Assembly: GCF_902459465.1 (NCBI RefSeq)
Contig: NC_047065.1
Coordinates: forward strand, 2,476,309-2,540,308
Length of the DNA: 64,000 bases
Origin: Asterias rubens
Lineage: Eukaryota > Echinodermata > Asteroidea > Forcipulatida > Asteriidae
Reading direction: 5' to 3'
Shown: positions 12,049-25,204 of the stretch, piece after piece
How positions within the stretch are numbered: position 1 is the stretch's first letter
How the letters are laid out: every line of letters starts with the position of its first letter
The notes under the pieces: model-generated
What the model was told of the DNA's origin: nothing
The model's input: only the letters and a program-made list of their open reading frames with translations
The model's database searches: none
Program-made: the position numbers and the translations under genes

Positions 12049-12233
12049 GAATGAAAGAAAAAACACCCTTGTTGCACAACTTTGTGTGCATTTGATTGAG
12101 AAATGACCTCTTTCTCAAATACTATACCTCCACAATGTTTTATACTATCAAGAGCTCCACATTGCTCTTGCAAGTCAGTTTTTATGATAACAATTATCTT
12201 GAGTAATTACCAATAGTATCCAGTGTCTTCAAC
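12049..12233 (+). mobile_element. MITE-A right half
   Basis: Begins at AATGAAAGAAAAAACACCC and ends CAATAGTATCCAGTGTCTTC; the left end is missing. Confidence 0.7.
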
Positions 12234-12692
12234 ACATAAACAAACATTTTTAAATTTACAACAAGTCAACCCATACAGCGTCACTGGATGGGTTATCACC
12301 AACGTTTATTCCCCTACACTTATTTTCTGTTCAACAACACATCGTACTTCATTAATAAAACATGTAACATTACAAATCCTCATGTACCAATTAGTAAAAG
12401 ATAAATCGATCCGAGGATTGCTCGATTCGATGAACATTCATTAATCGATTCTTATGTATTGATTGATGTCTCACACATTACGTCACTATGATTCAAGTGG
12501 TGGTCGGTTAAAACCATAAGACCATCTGTTGTGCTTGATTAACCGTCTTTGAAATACAGAAATTTGGTGTATTGGAAGCAAATGGGGTGAGAATGAAATG
12601 GAATCTTATTTAGACTAAAACAGTGTTTAGAATTGCAGCACATTTCTAAGCGTAAGTTTTGTACCCACCTGTTATCGCGATCATATATACGC

Positions 12693-13071
12693 TTAAAGGC
12701 ACTGGACACTATTGGTAATTACTCAAAATAATTGTTAGCATAAGAAGTTACTTGGTAACGAGCAAAACATTGGTACAACATTGTCAGAAACGGCTCCCTC
12801 TGAAGTAACGTAGTTTTTGAGAAAGAAGCAATTTCTCACTTAAATGTTTGAATTGAATGCGAGACCTCAGCTGAGGTTCCGAATTCACGCATCTGAAAGC
12901 ACACAACTTGTGCGACAAGGGTGTTTTTCTTCCATTATTCTCTAACTTGCAACTTCGACAACCTATTGAGTTCAAATTTTAACAGGTTTGATGTTTTATG
13001 CATGTGTTGAGATATACACAAAGTGAGAAGACTGGTCTTTGACAATTACCAAAAGTGTTCAGTGTCTTTAA
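12693..13071 (-). mobile_element. MITE-A copy with TTAA at both ends
   Basis: Starts TTAAAGGCACTGGACACTAT and ends AGTGTCTTTAA. The centre is GAGACCTCAGCTGAGGTTC. Confidence 0.85.
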
Positions 13072-13699
13072 ACATAATTCAGATTCTTGTAGATGTCAAG
13101 GTTGGGTTCTACTTTCCCCTGTCTAAATATGTCCGTCGGCTCCTTTACTATATCAGCCAAGCAGAGTTTCGTGAAGGGCTTACTTCAACATTTCATAGGA
13201 CAATAATATTATCTAGAATATACCCTTCTCTTAATCTCTTCACTAATATCATTTTAAAAATGACTATTTGTGACCCACTCTGTGAAAATGAGTCGGATGT
13301 CGCCCAAAGCATTTTTGAGTAATGGACAGTTGAATGTGGAAAACATTTTAAAAAAATTTAAAAACTTTTTAACATTTATATTTGCATGGTTAACCTTTAG
13401 AACACTTATTTGTATGCAATAAAGCTATGAAAACAACAATTTTATGACCATGCTGCAGTCTAATTTGTATCCTTTTGTGCGAAATGTTAGTTTAAAACAT
13501 CACTTTACTTGTATTTCGTTTTTAACAAAAAATGATATACTGGCTAATTTCAAATGGGAGTAACTCAGCAACGCAATACACCCCATAGCTTAGACATATA
13601 CCAAATAACTGCTGCTGTAGTGTTCTTTCCAGCAATGCATATTCAAATAAATAAAAATTGTTAACATCTGACTCAATTTCACAGAGCGGGTCACATTTT

Positions 13700-14030
13700 T
13701 GCTTCAACCCTCGGTATGACAAGTGTGTGTTTTTTTCAGCCTCGGTTTACAGCTTTGTGTTTTCCTTTCAGCCTCGGTATGACAACTGTGTGTTTTATTC
13801 AGCCCCGGTTTACAGCTTTGTGTTTTACTCAGCCTCTGTTTGACAGCTTTGTGTTTTCCTTTGAGCCTCGGTTTGGCAACTTCCTTCAGCCTCGGTATGA
13901 CAACTGTATATTTTCTGCAGCCTCAACGGCAACTTTGAGTTTTCCTTTAGCCTGGTTATGATAGTTGCGTGTTTTGCTTTCAGCCTCAGTTTGACAATTC
14001 CTTGTTCAGCCTCGGTTTGAAATATTTGTG
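13700..14030 (+). repeat. Minisatellite, about 11 copies of a 24-34 bp unit
   Basis: Unit consensus GCCTCGGTTTGACAACTTTG followed by TGTTTTCCTTTCA; alternate units read GGTATGACAACTGTGTG. Unit length varies, so any reading frame through it is not maintained. Confidence 0.85.
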
Positions 14031-14979
14031 TCGAATTGAGAGAAAAGTCTATACATGGTAAAGGTTGAGAAAGTGTTCAAGTGTTTTGAGGACATTTTTT
14101 AAGTGTAAGGCACTATTTGTTAGGTGTAAAGTCTACTCCTTTGGTAAATGTTAAGCCTTATAGTTTCTTTGATGTATTCAAGACAGTGCACTCCTGGCAG
14201 GACCTGGCTTATCATATCGATGTTTTCTTCTACATGGTGACCCGGGCACTTTCTTAGTTCACTCTTTTGTGAATAGTTGTGTGATGTAATAAGTGACGTC
14301 ATGTATTCAGCAGTTTTCAACGAAGATGCAAACTTAATGATACAAAAACAACGGAAGTTATGTACACAAAGTCTTGTTGTCATTTGATTTGTCTGATATT
14401 TATAGAAATGGTCTATATTGCTGGTTTTTTTTTATTTGGCTTGAATTCCTTGGTGTCTAATTTTGGTGCCCAATTTCCTGAAATCGGTTTTGTATAAACT
14501 TTAATCAGGAAATTGTTCTTTTCTTTACGAAAAGTATGTAGTCTTTTGTAAACACCAATAAACGTTCCCTCTTCACTATTGTATACTTGTATTCCAATCG
14601 TTTCCACTACAATTACAAAGGCCTACATCCGTTTCTATAACCAAGTTAAATGCGGTCGCAAATTTATTTCATCTAAAAATAATTTGATTTTTTATGAAAC
14701 TACAAAAAAAAAAATACGCGGGTAGGATTCTTATATTTTGTCCGGACGACATTGTGGTGTATTTTTGGCGCAATTTGTGCCACCTTCGTAATTATACCAC
14801 AAAAACTTGATGGCGGGAAGGGCCTTTGTTGTGCTTATTAAATTGAAAACTACTTGCTATAAAGCAATGGGTATCTGACTACGTATATAGCTCGAATACA
14901 AGTGCCAGACCTGTGGAGAGTATGAGGTCTGATATTTAATCTATTCTTATCCTCTTATTAACGTGTCTTAAATCTCTCC

Positions 14980-15547
14980 TTAAAGGCACTTGACACTATT
15001 GGTAATTACTCAACATAATTGTTTAGCAAAACTGACTTGGTAACGAGCAAAGGAGAGCTGTTGATATAGTATAAACATTGTGAGAAACGGCTCCTTCTGA
15101 ATTAACATCGTTTTTTTTTTTGAGAAAGAGGTAATTTCTTACTCAAATAACAAAAAGACTTCAGCTAAAGCCGTTTATCGGGCGTCTGAAAGCACAGGAA
15201 GTTGTGCATCCAGGGTGTTTTTCTTTCTTTCAATGTTCTCTTGCAAAATCGATGACCAATTGAGCCAATTAAAAAAAATGTATTTTATTAAGAGTAATAA
15301 AAGGCAAGAAAACAACATCGTTGATTTACTTAATGTGGTTTCAGATGTCTGATAAAAGGTTTCTGCTGAAGTATTTTATTAATTGAGTGAGGAATCTACT
15401 GCTTTCTCGAAAACTACGTTACTTCAGAGGGAGCCGTTTCTCATGCACGTTTTATAATATCAACAGATCTCCATTGCTCGTTACCAAGTTAGTTTTTATG
15501 TTAACAATTATTTTTGGGTAATTACCAATAGTGTCCACTGCCTTTAA
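14980..15547. mobile_element. Composite of two MITE-A parts
   Basis: 14980-15275 is the left part in minus orientation. 15350-15547 is a right part in plus orientation, ending in TTAA at 15544-15547. About 75 bp of unrelated sequence separates them. Confidence 0.65.
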
Positions 15548-15830
15548 GACAGAAGCAAGAGCTGCTTCTCCTTCTTCCATCTCCTCTCACATCTCTCTCA
15601 TCAAGCTCAGGCCGAGCGTTAATCCTCCCAAAGATAACGTAATTACAAAAATTAACGGCCAAGAAGTAATCTGCTTACGGTAGTATTATAGGAGTTGGTA
15701 TGATAAGAATGATCACTCATGCCTCAAATGAAAGAAACACAAATGAATCACCGAGCAATAAATCAAAACTCCACGCCGCATTTATCAATGACCAACAAAC
15801 CTTACCACTGCCGGTAAGATTCGTGGAGAT

Positions 15831-16117
15831 ATTATTTCATACTCCAGCCAATTTTTCTAGATAGAAAAACCACGCTTGATTTTTCCTTTTTTAAGGGATG
15901 TCAAAATATAGGGGCAAACTATTTTCCCAAATTTTGGCAAGCTTTCTTCAAAGGGGGATAGCGAGATCTGTTTTACAATAGTTGCAAGATTTTATCAAAA
16001 GGGGAAATTTTATGTTGTTTTTAAAGTCACAGTAACTGTTGATATTATTTCATACTCAGCCAGTTTTTTGTATAGAAAAACCACGCTTGGTTTTTCTTTT
16101 TTAAGGGATGTCAAAAC
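15831..16117 (+). repeat. Direct repeat of about 75 bp, 212 bp apart
   Basis: 15831-15907 and 16043-16117 share ATTATTTCATACTC, AGAAAAACCACGCTTG and TTTTTTAAGGGATGTCAAAA. Confidence 0.7.
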
Positions 16118-16150
16118 ATTGCGAGTAACCGGTTTTTTCCAATTTTTTTT

Positions 16151-16343
16151 GAGGTCTCGAAGTCAAGCATCTGAATGCACACAACTTCGTGTGACAAGGG
16201 TGTTTTTTTCTTTCATTATTATCTCGCAAGTTCGATGACCGATTGAGCTCAAATTTTCACAGGTTTGTTATTGTATGCATATGTTGAGATACACCAAGTG
16301 TGAAGGCTAGTCTTTGACAATTACCAATAGTGTCCACTGCCTT
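16151..16343 (-). mobile_element. MITE-A half, joined to a SINE
   Basis: Runs from GAGGTCTCGAAGTCAAGC to GTGTCCACTGCCTT, where it passes directly into the A-box-like GGTCTAGTGG of the next element. Confidence 0.7.
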
Positions 16344-16935
16344 GGTCTAGTGGTTAAACTGCATGACCTGCAGTCACAGCAGTTGTGGTTCGAATCCCCC
16401 GGGCTAACCGCTAATTTCACAATGACAACTATTGTCGTCCAGTTACAGAATCACTTGTCTTGATTTGTGGGATTCATAATCATAGACTTTAAACCAATGT
16501 TTGTATGAGAGAGATTGGCTGTTGCCAGCTCCATGTTTTATATCCTCTTGCGGGAGTTTCCCTTGACGGGAAAATCCTTTAAAAAAAGTCTTTAAAGTAC
16601 TTTTTTCAGGTATCGATGTAAGACACCATGGTAAACTTGTCAAAGTGGCATCACAGTATACGAAGCTAACCGCCGATTTCACAATGACATGAATAAGTGT
16701 ATTGTCGTATTGTTACCCAATCACAATGTCTTGATTTTGTAATTCATAATCATAGATGTTAAACCAATGTTTGTATGAGAGAGATTGCCTGTTGCCAGCT
16801 TAGTGTTTATATCCCCGAGTTTTGTTTGTCGGGAAGTAAAAAAACAAAAACAAAAATTTAAAACACAATATTTGTTTTCTGATATCGACGTTAGACACCA
16901 TTGTAAACTTGTCATAGTGACATCGCAGTACGAAG
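16344..16935 (+). mobile_element. tRNA-derived SINE with duplicated body
   Basis: The head has GGTCTAGTGGTTAAACTG (A box) and GTGGTTCGAATCCCC (B box). The following unit, from CTAACCGCTAATTTCACAAT at about 16403 to 16670, is repeated at 16671-16935 with CTAACCGCCGATTTCACAAT. A related copy lies on the minus strand at 51225-51305. Confidence 0.6.
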
Positions 16936-17481
16936 CCTTTGTTCTTTAGCGCGCCCATCATCGGCTATTGTTATAGGATTGCTTTCTATTGTTATCGGAA
17001 GCGTGAGCGGAATGCATCATTCTCAATCACCCGGGGAAAAAGGAGAAAAATCATCAAAGTCCATGTCATTTAAATCTCATCGCGGCAAACTTTATTGAAT
17101 TATGGGTCAAATATAAATAACATGCGAATTACACCCCCTGCTACGCTTAGACGCGAGATGGAAGAATGAAACAGACAATCAAGAGGGAGAAATCACAAAA
17201 GTCTTGAAGTGGTTGACTCCGAGCACGTACGTCTCACCCTATTATTGGTATCTTAATGTGAACTCAAGGAGTTTCAGGAGGCAGTGTTTTGGTTTTTGTG
17301 GAGAGAGATTTTACATCAAAATGTGAGTGAGTTTAAACAACCACAATAAAATCCCATGATGCGCAAAAAGGGACCTGACACAAATGGAATGTTTAAGCTT
17401 ACCCTGTATATAAAAACAACAAAATTAAACTACTACTTAGTACAGATTTCAAGAGAATTGAATTATCTGTCATTGTTTTGT

Positions 17482-17810
17482 TTAAAGACACTGGACACCT
17501 TTGTTAATTGTCAAAGACCAGTATTTTCACTTGGTGTATCCCAGCATACGCATGACATTCCAAACCTGTGAAAATTTGGACTCGATTGGTCATCGAATTT
17601 GCAAGAGAATAATGAAAGAAAAACACCATTGTTGCATTACTTTGGACATGTTCTTTCAGATGCATGGAAGAGGCTTCAACTGAAGTCTTTTTATTATTTT
17701 AGTGAGAAATTACTTCTTTCTCAAAGACTACGTTACTTCAGAGTGAGCCGATTCTCACAATGTGCTATACTATCAACAGCTCTCCCGTTGCTAGTGTCCA
17801 GTGCCTTTAA
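17482..17810 (+). mobile_element. MITE-A copy, TTAA both ends, internal deletion
   Basis: Subfamily with centre GGCTTCAACTGAAGTC. The right arm lacks about 50 bp before GTGTCCAGTGCCTTTAA. Confidence 0.8.
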
Positions 17811-17814
17811 TTTC

Positions 17815-20800
17815 ATTGAATATGTTTAGATATGTCTCTACTCAAATACAAATTTTTAACAAAAAACATTATGCTGTTTTTATTTCGTGATTATCATAAA
17901 ACCAGTTGTGGTAAAAATAGAATTCTAAATAAATCATTGTCACAACTCCCCTTTAAAGATGAAACTTGATTAAAAAATCTTGTTGAATTCATAAAAATGT
18001 CAAACTAATTTAAAAGTGAGAAACTGATATGATTGCCGACCTTCTCGTTTGCACCTATAAGAAAAGTTCCTCAATCTCTAATGAAGAAAACCTCGAAAAT
18101 GAAAAAAATGCAATCATTTGAGATAACTCAGGCAAAATGTAAAGATTCATTAAGGCGGAGAGAAAAGCACAACGAACAAAGGGTGACGTGAATGTGGAAA
18201 GAATAGGAGTTTTAGAGACACAAGAAGGTATGGAAATATTAAGTTTGCATGTTGATTGTCTGAGGCTCCGTGGACTTTTCTTGAAATGGCGGTGAGTCTT
18301 AGTAAAGCTTCAGATGTTCATATTTTCCTTCATTGATTATTTGTAGTTCACGGCACAATGAAGAGAGAGAGAAAAAATCAACGTCTCGCACTCTGTGCCC
18401 CTCTCTCTCTCTCTCTTTTCTTGAGACATCCACGGTCACAAAAATTGAAAGACAATTTCCTGGCACTGCATTCACCTTCAAAGGAACAAGGCAACTGTGA
18501 AGAATCCATTCAGGAACAGCTTTTTTGTTGTTCTCAAGAGGACATTATTCTCCGAGAAATATAAAACCCTCAAAGAGGAGTGGAGTCAATTTTGGTCCCA
18601 GCTCTCTCCGGAACACACCTTTTCTTCATCGTCGCTCATTGCCCGCCGTGCTTTTCCCTACCCACTGCCTAATTTTATAAATAAATTCGTTTCCGAGTGC
18701 ATTAGGAGCTGCATTACAATAGCTCCCCAACGATCTTGCAATCTTGAAGATGCTTCAGTATACTTTATCTTTTCAATACATTTTTTTTTATTGACGCAAG
18801 AACATGCAATTTGGTAAAAGAAATCCTCAACCCTTTCGATTGAGCGCTGAAACGGCAGGCTTTTTTTTTTATAATGACATTAAGGAAGTCTCGGCCCCGC
18901 GTTGCGAAGAATAGAAATCACGCAGAGGGTTACGGTGAAAGATCCCCATGAGATCACGTTCTTTTCTTGTCCCCGACATTATTCAAACCTTTCAAGAAGA
19001 ACTAACAGAATATAAAGAAAGGGGGAAAAAAAAAGATTGTCAATCCTTGCAATCTCTACTCTCCCAAAATGCATCCGGCCTGCCCCAACGATCCGCCACA
19101 AAATTGTTGTGTCGAGTCGGAGCATGAATGGAGAGTTTTTTAATTGAATTAGAGTTTGCCATTGCACAATACCGAAGCACGATGGCCACCTGTCACTGGA
19201 TGCGATACCGCGTTACAAGTGCACTACTTGTCGATATAAACATTGCTAGGTGAAACAAGTTGCATTTCAAATATAGACCCTCTCTCCATCCTCTCGCCCG
19301 CCGGGGTGGGCCCCCCTTGCATTGATGCCCTGCCTCCCCCTGCAGTAGTACATCGACGAGGGGGTCCCGGACTATACAGCATCCACCCTCCAGCGGATCA
19401 ATATGCTGCTAAATTAAAAACTGTGTATACCTTGGGTTTTGTACCTTAATCATTCGAAAGCTCATTACACTAGAGGAAACTATGAAGGGAAATAGTCCCT
19501 CCCCAGGAGTCGGGGTAAACTCTAACTCGTATCATCATCAAGATAAAGATGTTGTGACAAATGTCTTGAAGATTCATCTTAAGATTGTCCTATAGATGTC
19601 TACCACCTTACACTCTCCATCTGTGCCCATAGTGACGGTGTACAAAGTGAGTTGAAGTATCACTGTTTGTTTTAGGGCTGCAGGACGGGACACAGTACAT
19701 ACCAAGACAGAGCGTGGCAATTAAAGGGTGTGTGCGTAACCTTGGTAACAGTATAAGCTTTTGAGAAATTAGTAAAACATTTAAATTTGAAACATGTATG
19801 TTTGAAAACTGTTATGTTCTAAGTACGTTTCTAACATTTATTGTCTAACTCCATTGATCAAAACTGGAACTAACTTTGATTCACAACTGAACTCTTATAA
19901 AAAGTTAGAACAACTGAACAGCGTGTGCGCAAGTCTTAAAGTGGCAGGCGCGACTTAAAGTGACTACACTACAAAAAACAGTGGAATTAAAGGAGTTGCC
20001 CATTTTTTTCCTCTCGTGACAAAGACCGATTTAGCTTAAACTCTCACGGGTTTGTTATTTCAGGTTTGTTTGGTCACATAAATTGTGGATACTTGACAAA
20101 TACCATTGTGACACATGTGGTTTAAGCAAAACGTGTGTGTAAAAATAACGAATATTGATGTTCCTTATAGGTCTATTAAACTGTCAGACAATTAACTCAA
20201 CAGCGAAATGAGACATTATAATCAGTGCATACATCAGTTTTGCACCCCATCGCACCTTTTTTTGCATTGATTATTTCCAATTGGTTCCACCTACAAGAGT
20301 CAATCAAGAAAGAACAATAAACATCTCAATTTTCTTCCAACTGTCGAATTATAGCTGCGAAATAAAAATAGTTAATGGCCTGACGTTTCGACCATAGCAG
20401 AGTCTTTCTCGAAGACTAAAATGACAACACAACAAACATGAACAGGTAACGAGGAAATGGTAGCTGTCTGCATTATATTTCAAAGCTGTTTTCTTGTTTC
20501 GTTTCGAGTCCGCCCCCCCCCCCAAAAAAAAAAATAAAAATATATATATATATATGCTTTTAAATAACATAAAAAAACTGCGATTGAATTTCGGCCTTGA
20601 CGGCATGTTTCCTACGATTAAATTGCTCGTCACAATTGGACATTGTTTGGTAAAGTCTGGCCCTGGCTTGGGTGTTATTACATTTCTAGTTTCCCATCAT
20701 TTTCATCCCAAAGATCGAAGCTGTACGTTGACGTCTCAAGACGATCCATCGCCAGCAACCTTGTGCTAAAAACTAATGTAATTATGTGAGAAAATTACAA

Positions 20801-21130
20801 TTGTACTTGCACCTGTGGTTTGCCCACAATCGGCGATATCATCTAGGAAAATACAGAAGTGTCAAAAAGTCGAGAACAAAAAAGTCTCCGTCTTTATTTA
20901 TAGAAAGAATGATAAGCATACAGACATCCGAGCCACGTCTGATGATCTTGACATGTGATTTTTCATCGAGTGTGTGTTTCGATCTGCCGCATGCTGTTTT
21001 CTCCATGGCTGAGTGAGTCAAATTTGTAAAAAAAATTACATGAATTATGCTTCGTGAAGATCTTTGATTACTGTGTGTACAATTGGACTCTGCTGTACTG
21101 AGCAGAGAAGGAGGTTGTGATGTGTTGCTT
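17815..21130. other. No gene seen
   Basis: Contains a CT run at 18402-18417, homopolymers at 20513-20536 followed by (TA)n at 20540-20555, and the GACGTTTCG fragment at 20380-20415. Translations of all frames show no recognisable domain. Confidence 0.55.
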
Positions 21131-21134
21131 GAGG

Positions 21135-21520
21135 TTAAAGGCACTGGACACGTTTGGTAATATTGTCAAAGACCAGTATTCTCACTTGGTGTAGCCCAAC
21201 ATTATGCATGACGTAACAAATCTGTGAACATTTTGACTCAATTGGTCATCGAATTTGCAAAGGAAAAAAATGAAAGAGCAAAGGAAAAAAATGAAAGAAA
21301 AACACCACTGTTCATTACTTTGAGTGCTTTCAGATGCATAATAAAAGGCTTTAGCTTACGTTTCTTTGAGTGAGAAATCACCTCTTTCTCAAAAACTACA
21401 TCACTTCAGAGCGAGTCGTTTCTCACAGTTACTATCAACGTCTCTCCATTGCTCGTTACCAAGTAAGATTTTATGCCAACAATTATTTTGAGTAATTACG
21501 ATAGTGTCCAGTGTCTTTAA
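21135..21520 (+). mobile_element. MITE-A copy with TTAA at both ends
   Basis: A short internal duplication, GCAAAGGAAAAAAATGAAAG, at 21257-21297. Confidence 0.82.
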
Positions 21521-22444
21521 ACAGGACGCACATTTCTGTCTGCTTTCGGCCGTATGTGTTAAGATGGCAGGCGGGGGAGATGTGACACTTGACGGCAAAA
21601 TTGCCTGTCAAATAACATGAAGAAAGGGAGAAATTACTCCAGTAATGACCCTTTTAAATAGGTCGATTGCCATCTTGGTTTTCTTTATACGGTTGTGTCT
21701 GGTGCCCTTGTTATGGTGACCCCGTTTGTATACGGTCTTCCCTTTGTCCTTGGCCTTTAGAGAACCAGACTGTTATGATGGCTAACGCCTTGGGGGAAAG
21801 ACTAGAAGTCGTAAAAAAAAAGGAAGAGGATATTTTCCCGCTTAAAGTGAGGGTGCCGTGCGTTAAATAAGAAGTGACTGTAGGTTAAGGCCCTGTCTGA
21901 CGAGTCAATTTTTATAGGCAACTTGGAGGGAACCAACTGCATTGCTTGAGGCAAAAAAGAACCTTTTTCTGCAGTTACTTCTGTCCCAAGTAAATTATAT
22001 TCAAATGAACATGTGGATGGTTTGTTCTTCTTGCCTGAAACTGGTTGCAAGTAAATTGCCTCATGTAACATGTCCCGTACAGCATCGATGACTCACAACA
22101 AACAGAAACAAACAACTTTATTTGGATTGTTTTGGTTTTCTGTTTGCTTAATCGCTTATCGGAATGTAAAGTTAAACATTGTTTTTGAGTTTCAACCCTA
22201 CCTTTAACAAAGCTACAGCTCCCATGTGAATTCAACATTTAATTACAAAATGAAACCAGAGAAAAGCCTATGACCGATTCGCCAATTTATAATTCCTTAA
22301 TCGTACCCTCATGGGAAATCCACTAAGCGTCTATTTCTGGCAATTCCCTAAGATGTCCGTATGTCAATAAGACAAATATTGCCAGGTAAATAAATAGACC
22401 TTTACATCACGGCAACATACATCCTGCATGTTGGTTTCTCTGTT

Positions 22445-22791
22445 ACAGGCACTGCAAATTATTGGTAATTACTCAAACTAATTTTTAGCATAAAAACTTA
22501 CTTGGTAACGAGCAATGGAGATCTGTTTATAAGTATAAATTGTGAGAAACGGCTCTCTCTGAAGTACCTTAGCTTTTGAGAAAGAGGACATTTCTCACTA
22601 AAATATTTGAATTGAAATAGAGACCTCAGCTGAGGTCTCGAATTCAAGGGTGTTTTTTCTTTCAGTGTTCTTTCGCAACTTCGACGACCAAATTTTCACA
22701 GGTTTGCTATTTTATGCATATGTTGAGATAGACCTACATCAAGTGAGAGGACTGGTATTTGACAATAACCAAAGGTGTACAGTGCCTTTAA
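22445..22791 (-). mobile_element. MITE-A copy
   Basis: The left end has mutated to ACAGGCACTGCAAATTATTG; the right end keeps TTTAA. The centre is GAGACCTCAGCTGAGGTCTC, a perfect 20 bp palindrome. Confidence 0.8.
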
Positions 22792-22977
22792 AGACTTGAA
22801 CAAAATAAAGTCCTTCGAGTTATTGAAGCATTCGTACAAACATATTCATTTAGATGGATTGTATATAAATGTTAAATTTCTTGAATGCTTTCTAAAAGTG
22901 GCAGACAATTATTATAGGATGTTCTCTTGTTTCAGTTTGTAATTAAATCTATAACTCGCTTGGGATCAGTAGCTTTC

Positions 22978-23344
22978 TTAAAGACACTGGACACTATTGG
23001 TAATTGTCAAAGACCAGTCTTCTCACTTGGTGTGTCTCAACGTATGCACAACATAACACACCTGTGAAAACTTGAACTCAATTGGTCGTCGATGAGTTGC
23101 GAGATAACAGAGGAAGAAAAAACAGCCTTGTCACACGAAGTTGTGTGCTTTCAGATGCTTGATTTCGGGACCTCAAAATCTAATTCTGAGGTTTCGAAAT
23201 CAAATTCGTGGAGAATTACTTTTTCTCAGAGGTAGCCGTTTCTCACAATGTTTTATATCAACAGCTCTCCATTGCTTGTTATCAAGTAAGTTGTTATGGT
23301 GTCAACTACTTTGAGTGGTTACCAATAGTGTCCAGTGCCTTTAA
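22978..23344 (+). mobile_element. MITE-A copy with TTAA at both ends
   Basis: Only 86 bp separates it from the opposite-orientation copy at 23430. Confidence 0.85.
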
Positions 23345-23429
23345 AGGAACTGTTTAAAAACATAAACAATTATTTCCTCTACACTCACTGATGGTATTTA
23401 ACAGATTAGGTGGATGCGACAACTAGGTC

Positions 23430-23814
23430 TTAAAGGCAGTGGACACTATTGGTAACTACTCAAATTAATATTAGCACAAAACTTTACTTGGTAACTAATA
23501 ATGGGGAGAGGTTGGTAGGATAAACCGTGGTGAGAAACGGCTCCCTCTGAAGTAATGTAGTTTTCGAGAAACAAGTAATTTTCCACGAATTTGATTTCGA
23601 GACCTCAAGTTTAGAATTTTGAGGTCTCGAAATCGAGCATCTAAAAGCACACAACTTTGTGTGACAAGGGTGTTTTTCTTTTATTATTTTCTCGCAATAT
23701 CGATGACCGATTGAGCTTAAATTTTCACAGGATTGTTATTTTATGTATATGTTGAGATACACCAAGTGAGAAGACTGGTCTTTGACAATTACCAATAGTG
23801 TATAGTGTCTTTAA
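23430..23814 (-). mobile_element. MITE-A copy with TTAA at both ends
   Basis: TTTCGAGACCTCA hairpin centre. With the preceding copy it forms a head-to-head pair able to fold into an 0.8 kb hairpin. Confidence 0.85.
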
Positions 23815-24342
23815 AAAAACAAAAGGATTAAACAATTCCTTCATACCCGCTGCCATCCATAGTTTTAATAGTTACGTAGTTTTATTTTACAGTTTTAAAA
23901 ATGTTATTGCCTGGTATTTTTTTCTTTCCATTGCGTATAATCTTGTGATTTATAAGTGTAGGTTTTATGTACATTTCTTAAAGATGGACAATGGAAAATA
24001 AATTTCATGTGTTTTCATATATGATGAACAAATAAATTGAATTAAATTGAATTGAATAGAATTAAAGGAGTACAATTCTCAGATTATATCGCTTCATACA
24101 AATAGGACACTGGGGACCTTTTCTGTATGAATTTATTCAATAACTCACAAGTAATAAGGCTTCGAAAATGCTCAGTAAATATCTTTACGCTTTTCTTTAA
24201 CTCCACGCATTTCCCCTAATTAAAACAAGTATGACAACAAGAATTATCCCATTTCATTACTAATTAAGTGAAATAACGTATGTATTTATTAACTTATTTA
24301 TTTATTTATTTGATCACACATCCAACAGTACAATGGGCCACA

Positions 24343-24620
24343 TTTTTGACCGCGTGAGGGCGCTCTCAATCACTTCCGGGGTATATTCATTCGTGCCCAA
24401 AACAAATATGAAAAACCGGAACACACTAAGAACACAGACATCTAATCCATCACGGACAATAAGACGTTTGAAGGAGCCGATTCAACCCACCTCGAAAGCA
24501 ACTTAAAACTACGGTGCAACAAAAGTGACAGAACGCCTATTGAAACTGTGCACGACAAATCGCATATACCCCCGAAAGTGATAAAAATACTCTTGAGGGC
24601 GCCCACACGCGACCAAAAAT
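24343..24620. mobile_element. Long foldback element with GAGGGCGC arms
   Basis: The left arm has TTTTTGACCGCGTGAGGGCG and ATCACTTCCGGGGTATAT. The right arm has the inverse with a few changes (ATATACCCCCGAAAGTGAT, GAGGGCGCC, CGCGACCAAAAA). Confidence 0.65.
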
Positions 24621-24751
24621 ACGGCGCATTAGCGCCAATGAAAGAATGAACAGGAAACGAGAAGAAATTTTTTAGTTTTAGATGTGAGAAGAAAACTCCA
24701 ACTTGGAGTCAAACCAACGCTTGCAGGGACTGAAAAGCCAACACACATGCA

Positions 24752-24985
24752 AGGCTCAGAGCTGCTTAGCACACAAATTTGCTAAGCATGACATTTTTTC
24801 CTTGATAAAAACAGGGTTACAACCAAATTTGCACGTGATTTTCAGGACAAGCAAACAACAGCTAAATACCAGTAACAAGCAATATGCAACACATGGAAAT
24901 TTGGTTGGTAATTCTGTTTTTATCAAGGAAGAAATTTCATGCTAAGCAAACTGTTTTGCTTAAGCAGCTCTATGAAATTGGGCCC
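24752..24985. mobile_element. GGGCCC-end MITE (AGAGCTGCTTAGC type)
   Basis: Right end AAGCAGCTCTATGAAATTGG followed by GCCC. Interior TTTTTATCAAGGAAGAAATT is shared with 9655-9675. Confidence 0.75.
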
Positions 24986-25011
24986 TGGTCTGGGGAGGGA
25001 TTCAAACCAGG

Positions 25012-25203
25012 GCCCAGTTTCAGCTGCTTAAGCACAAAACAACAGCTATAAGCACATGTGCTTACCAGAATAAGGTATCTGCCAAACTACTATGCCACAT
25101 GTGCAATTTGTGACTGATATAGGCCTGATGCTCATTTAGATGCTTAGCAGAAAATGTTTAAACAACATTTTCTGCTTAAGCAGCTCTGTGCAATTGGGCC
25201 TTA
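25012..25203. mobile_element. GGGCCC-end MITE, second arrangement
   Basis: Starts CAGGGCCCAGTTTCAGCTGC and ends AGCAGCTCTGTGCAATTGGG. It lies 27 bp from the previous copy and shares its interior with 41092-41230. Confidence 0.65.
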
Positions 25204-25204
25204 T

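Noticed and set aside
13658-13961. Overlapping frames with repeated Phe/Ser/Cys motifs
   Set aside because: They are translations of the minisatellite, whose unit length is not a multiple of three.
13700-14030. CRISPR-like array
   Set aside because: Repeats adjoin without unique spacers, units vary in length and sequence, and the genome is eukaryotic.
16344-16402. Possible tRNA gene
   Set aside because: A and B boxes are present but no cloverleaf forms and a repeat body follows; it is a SINE.
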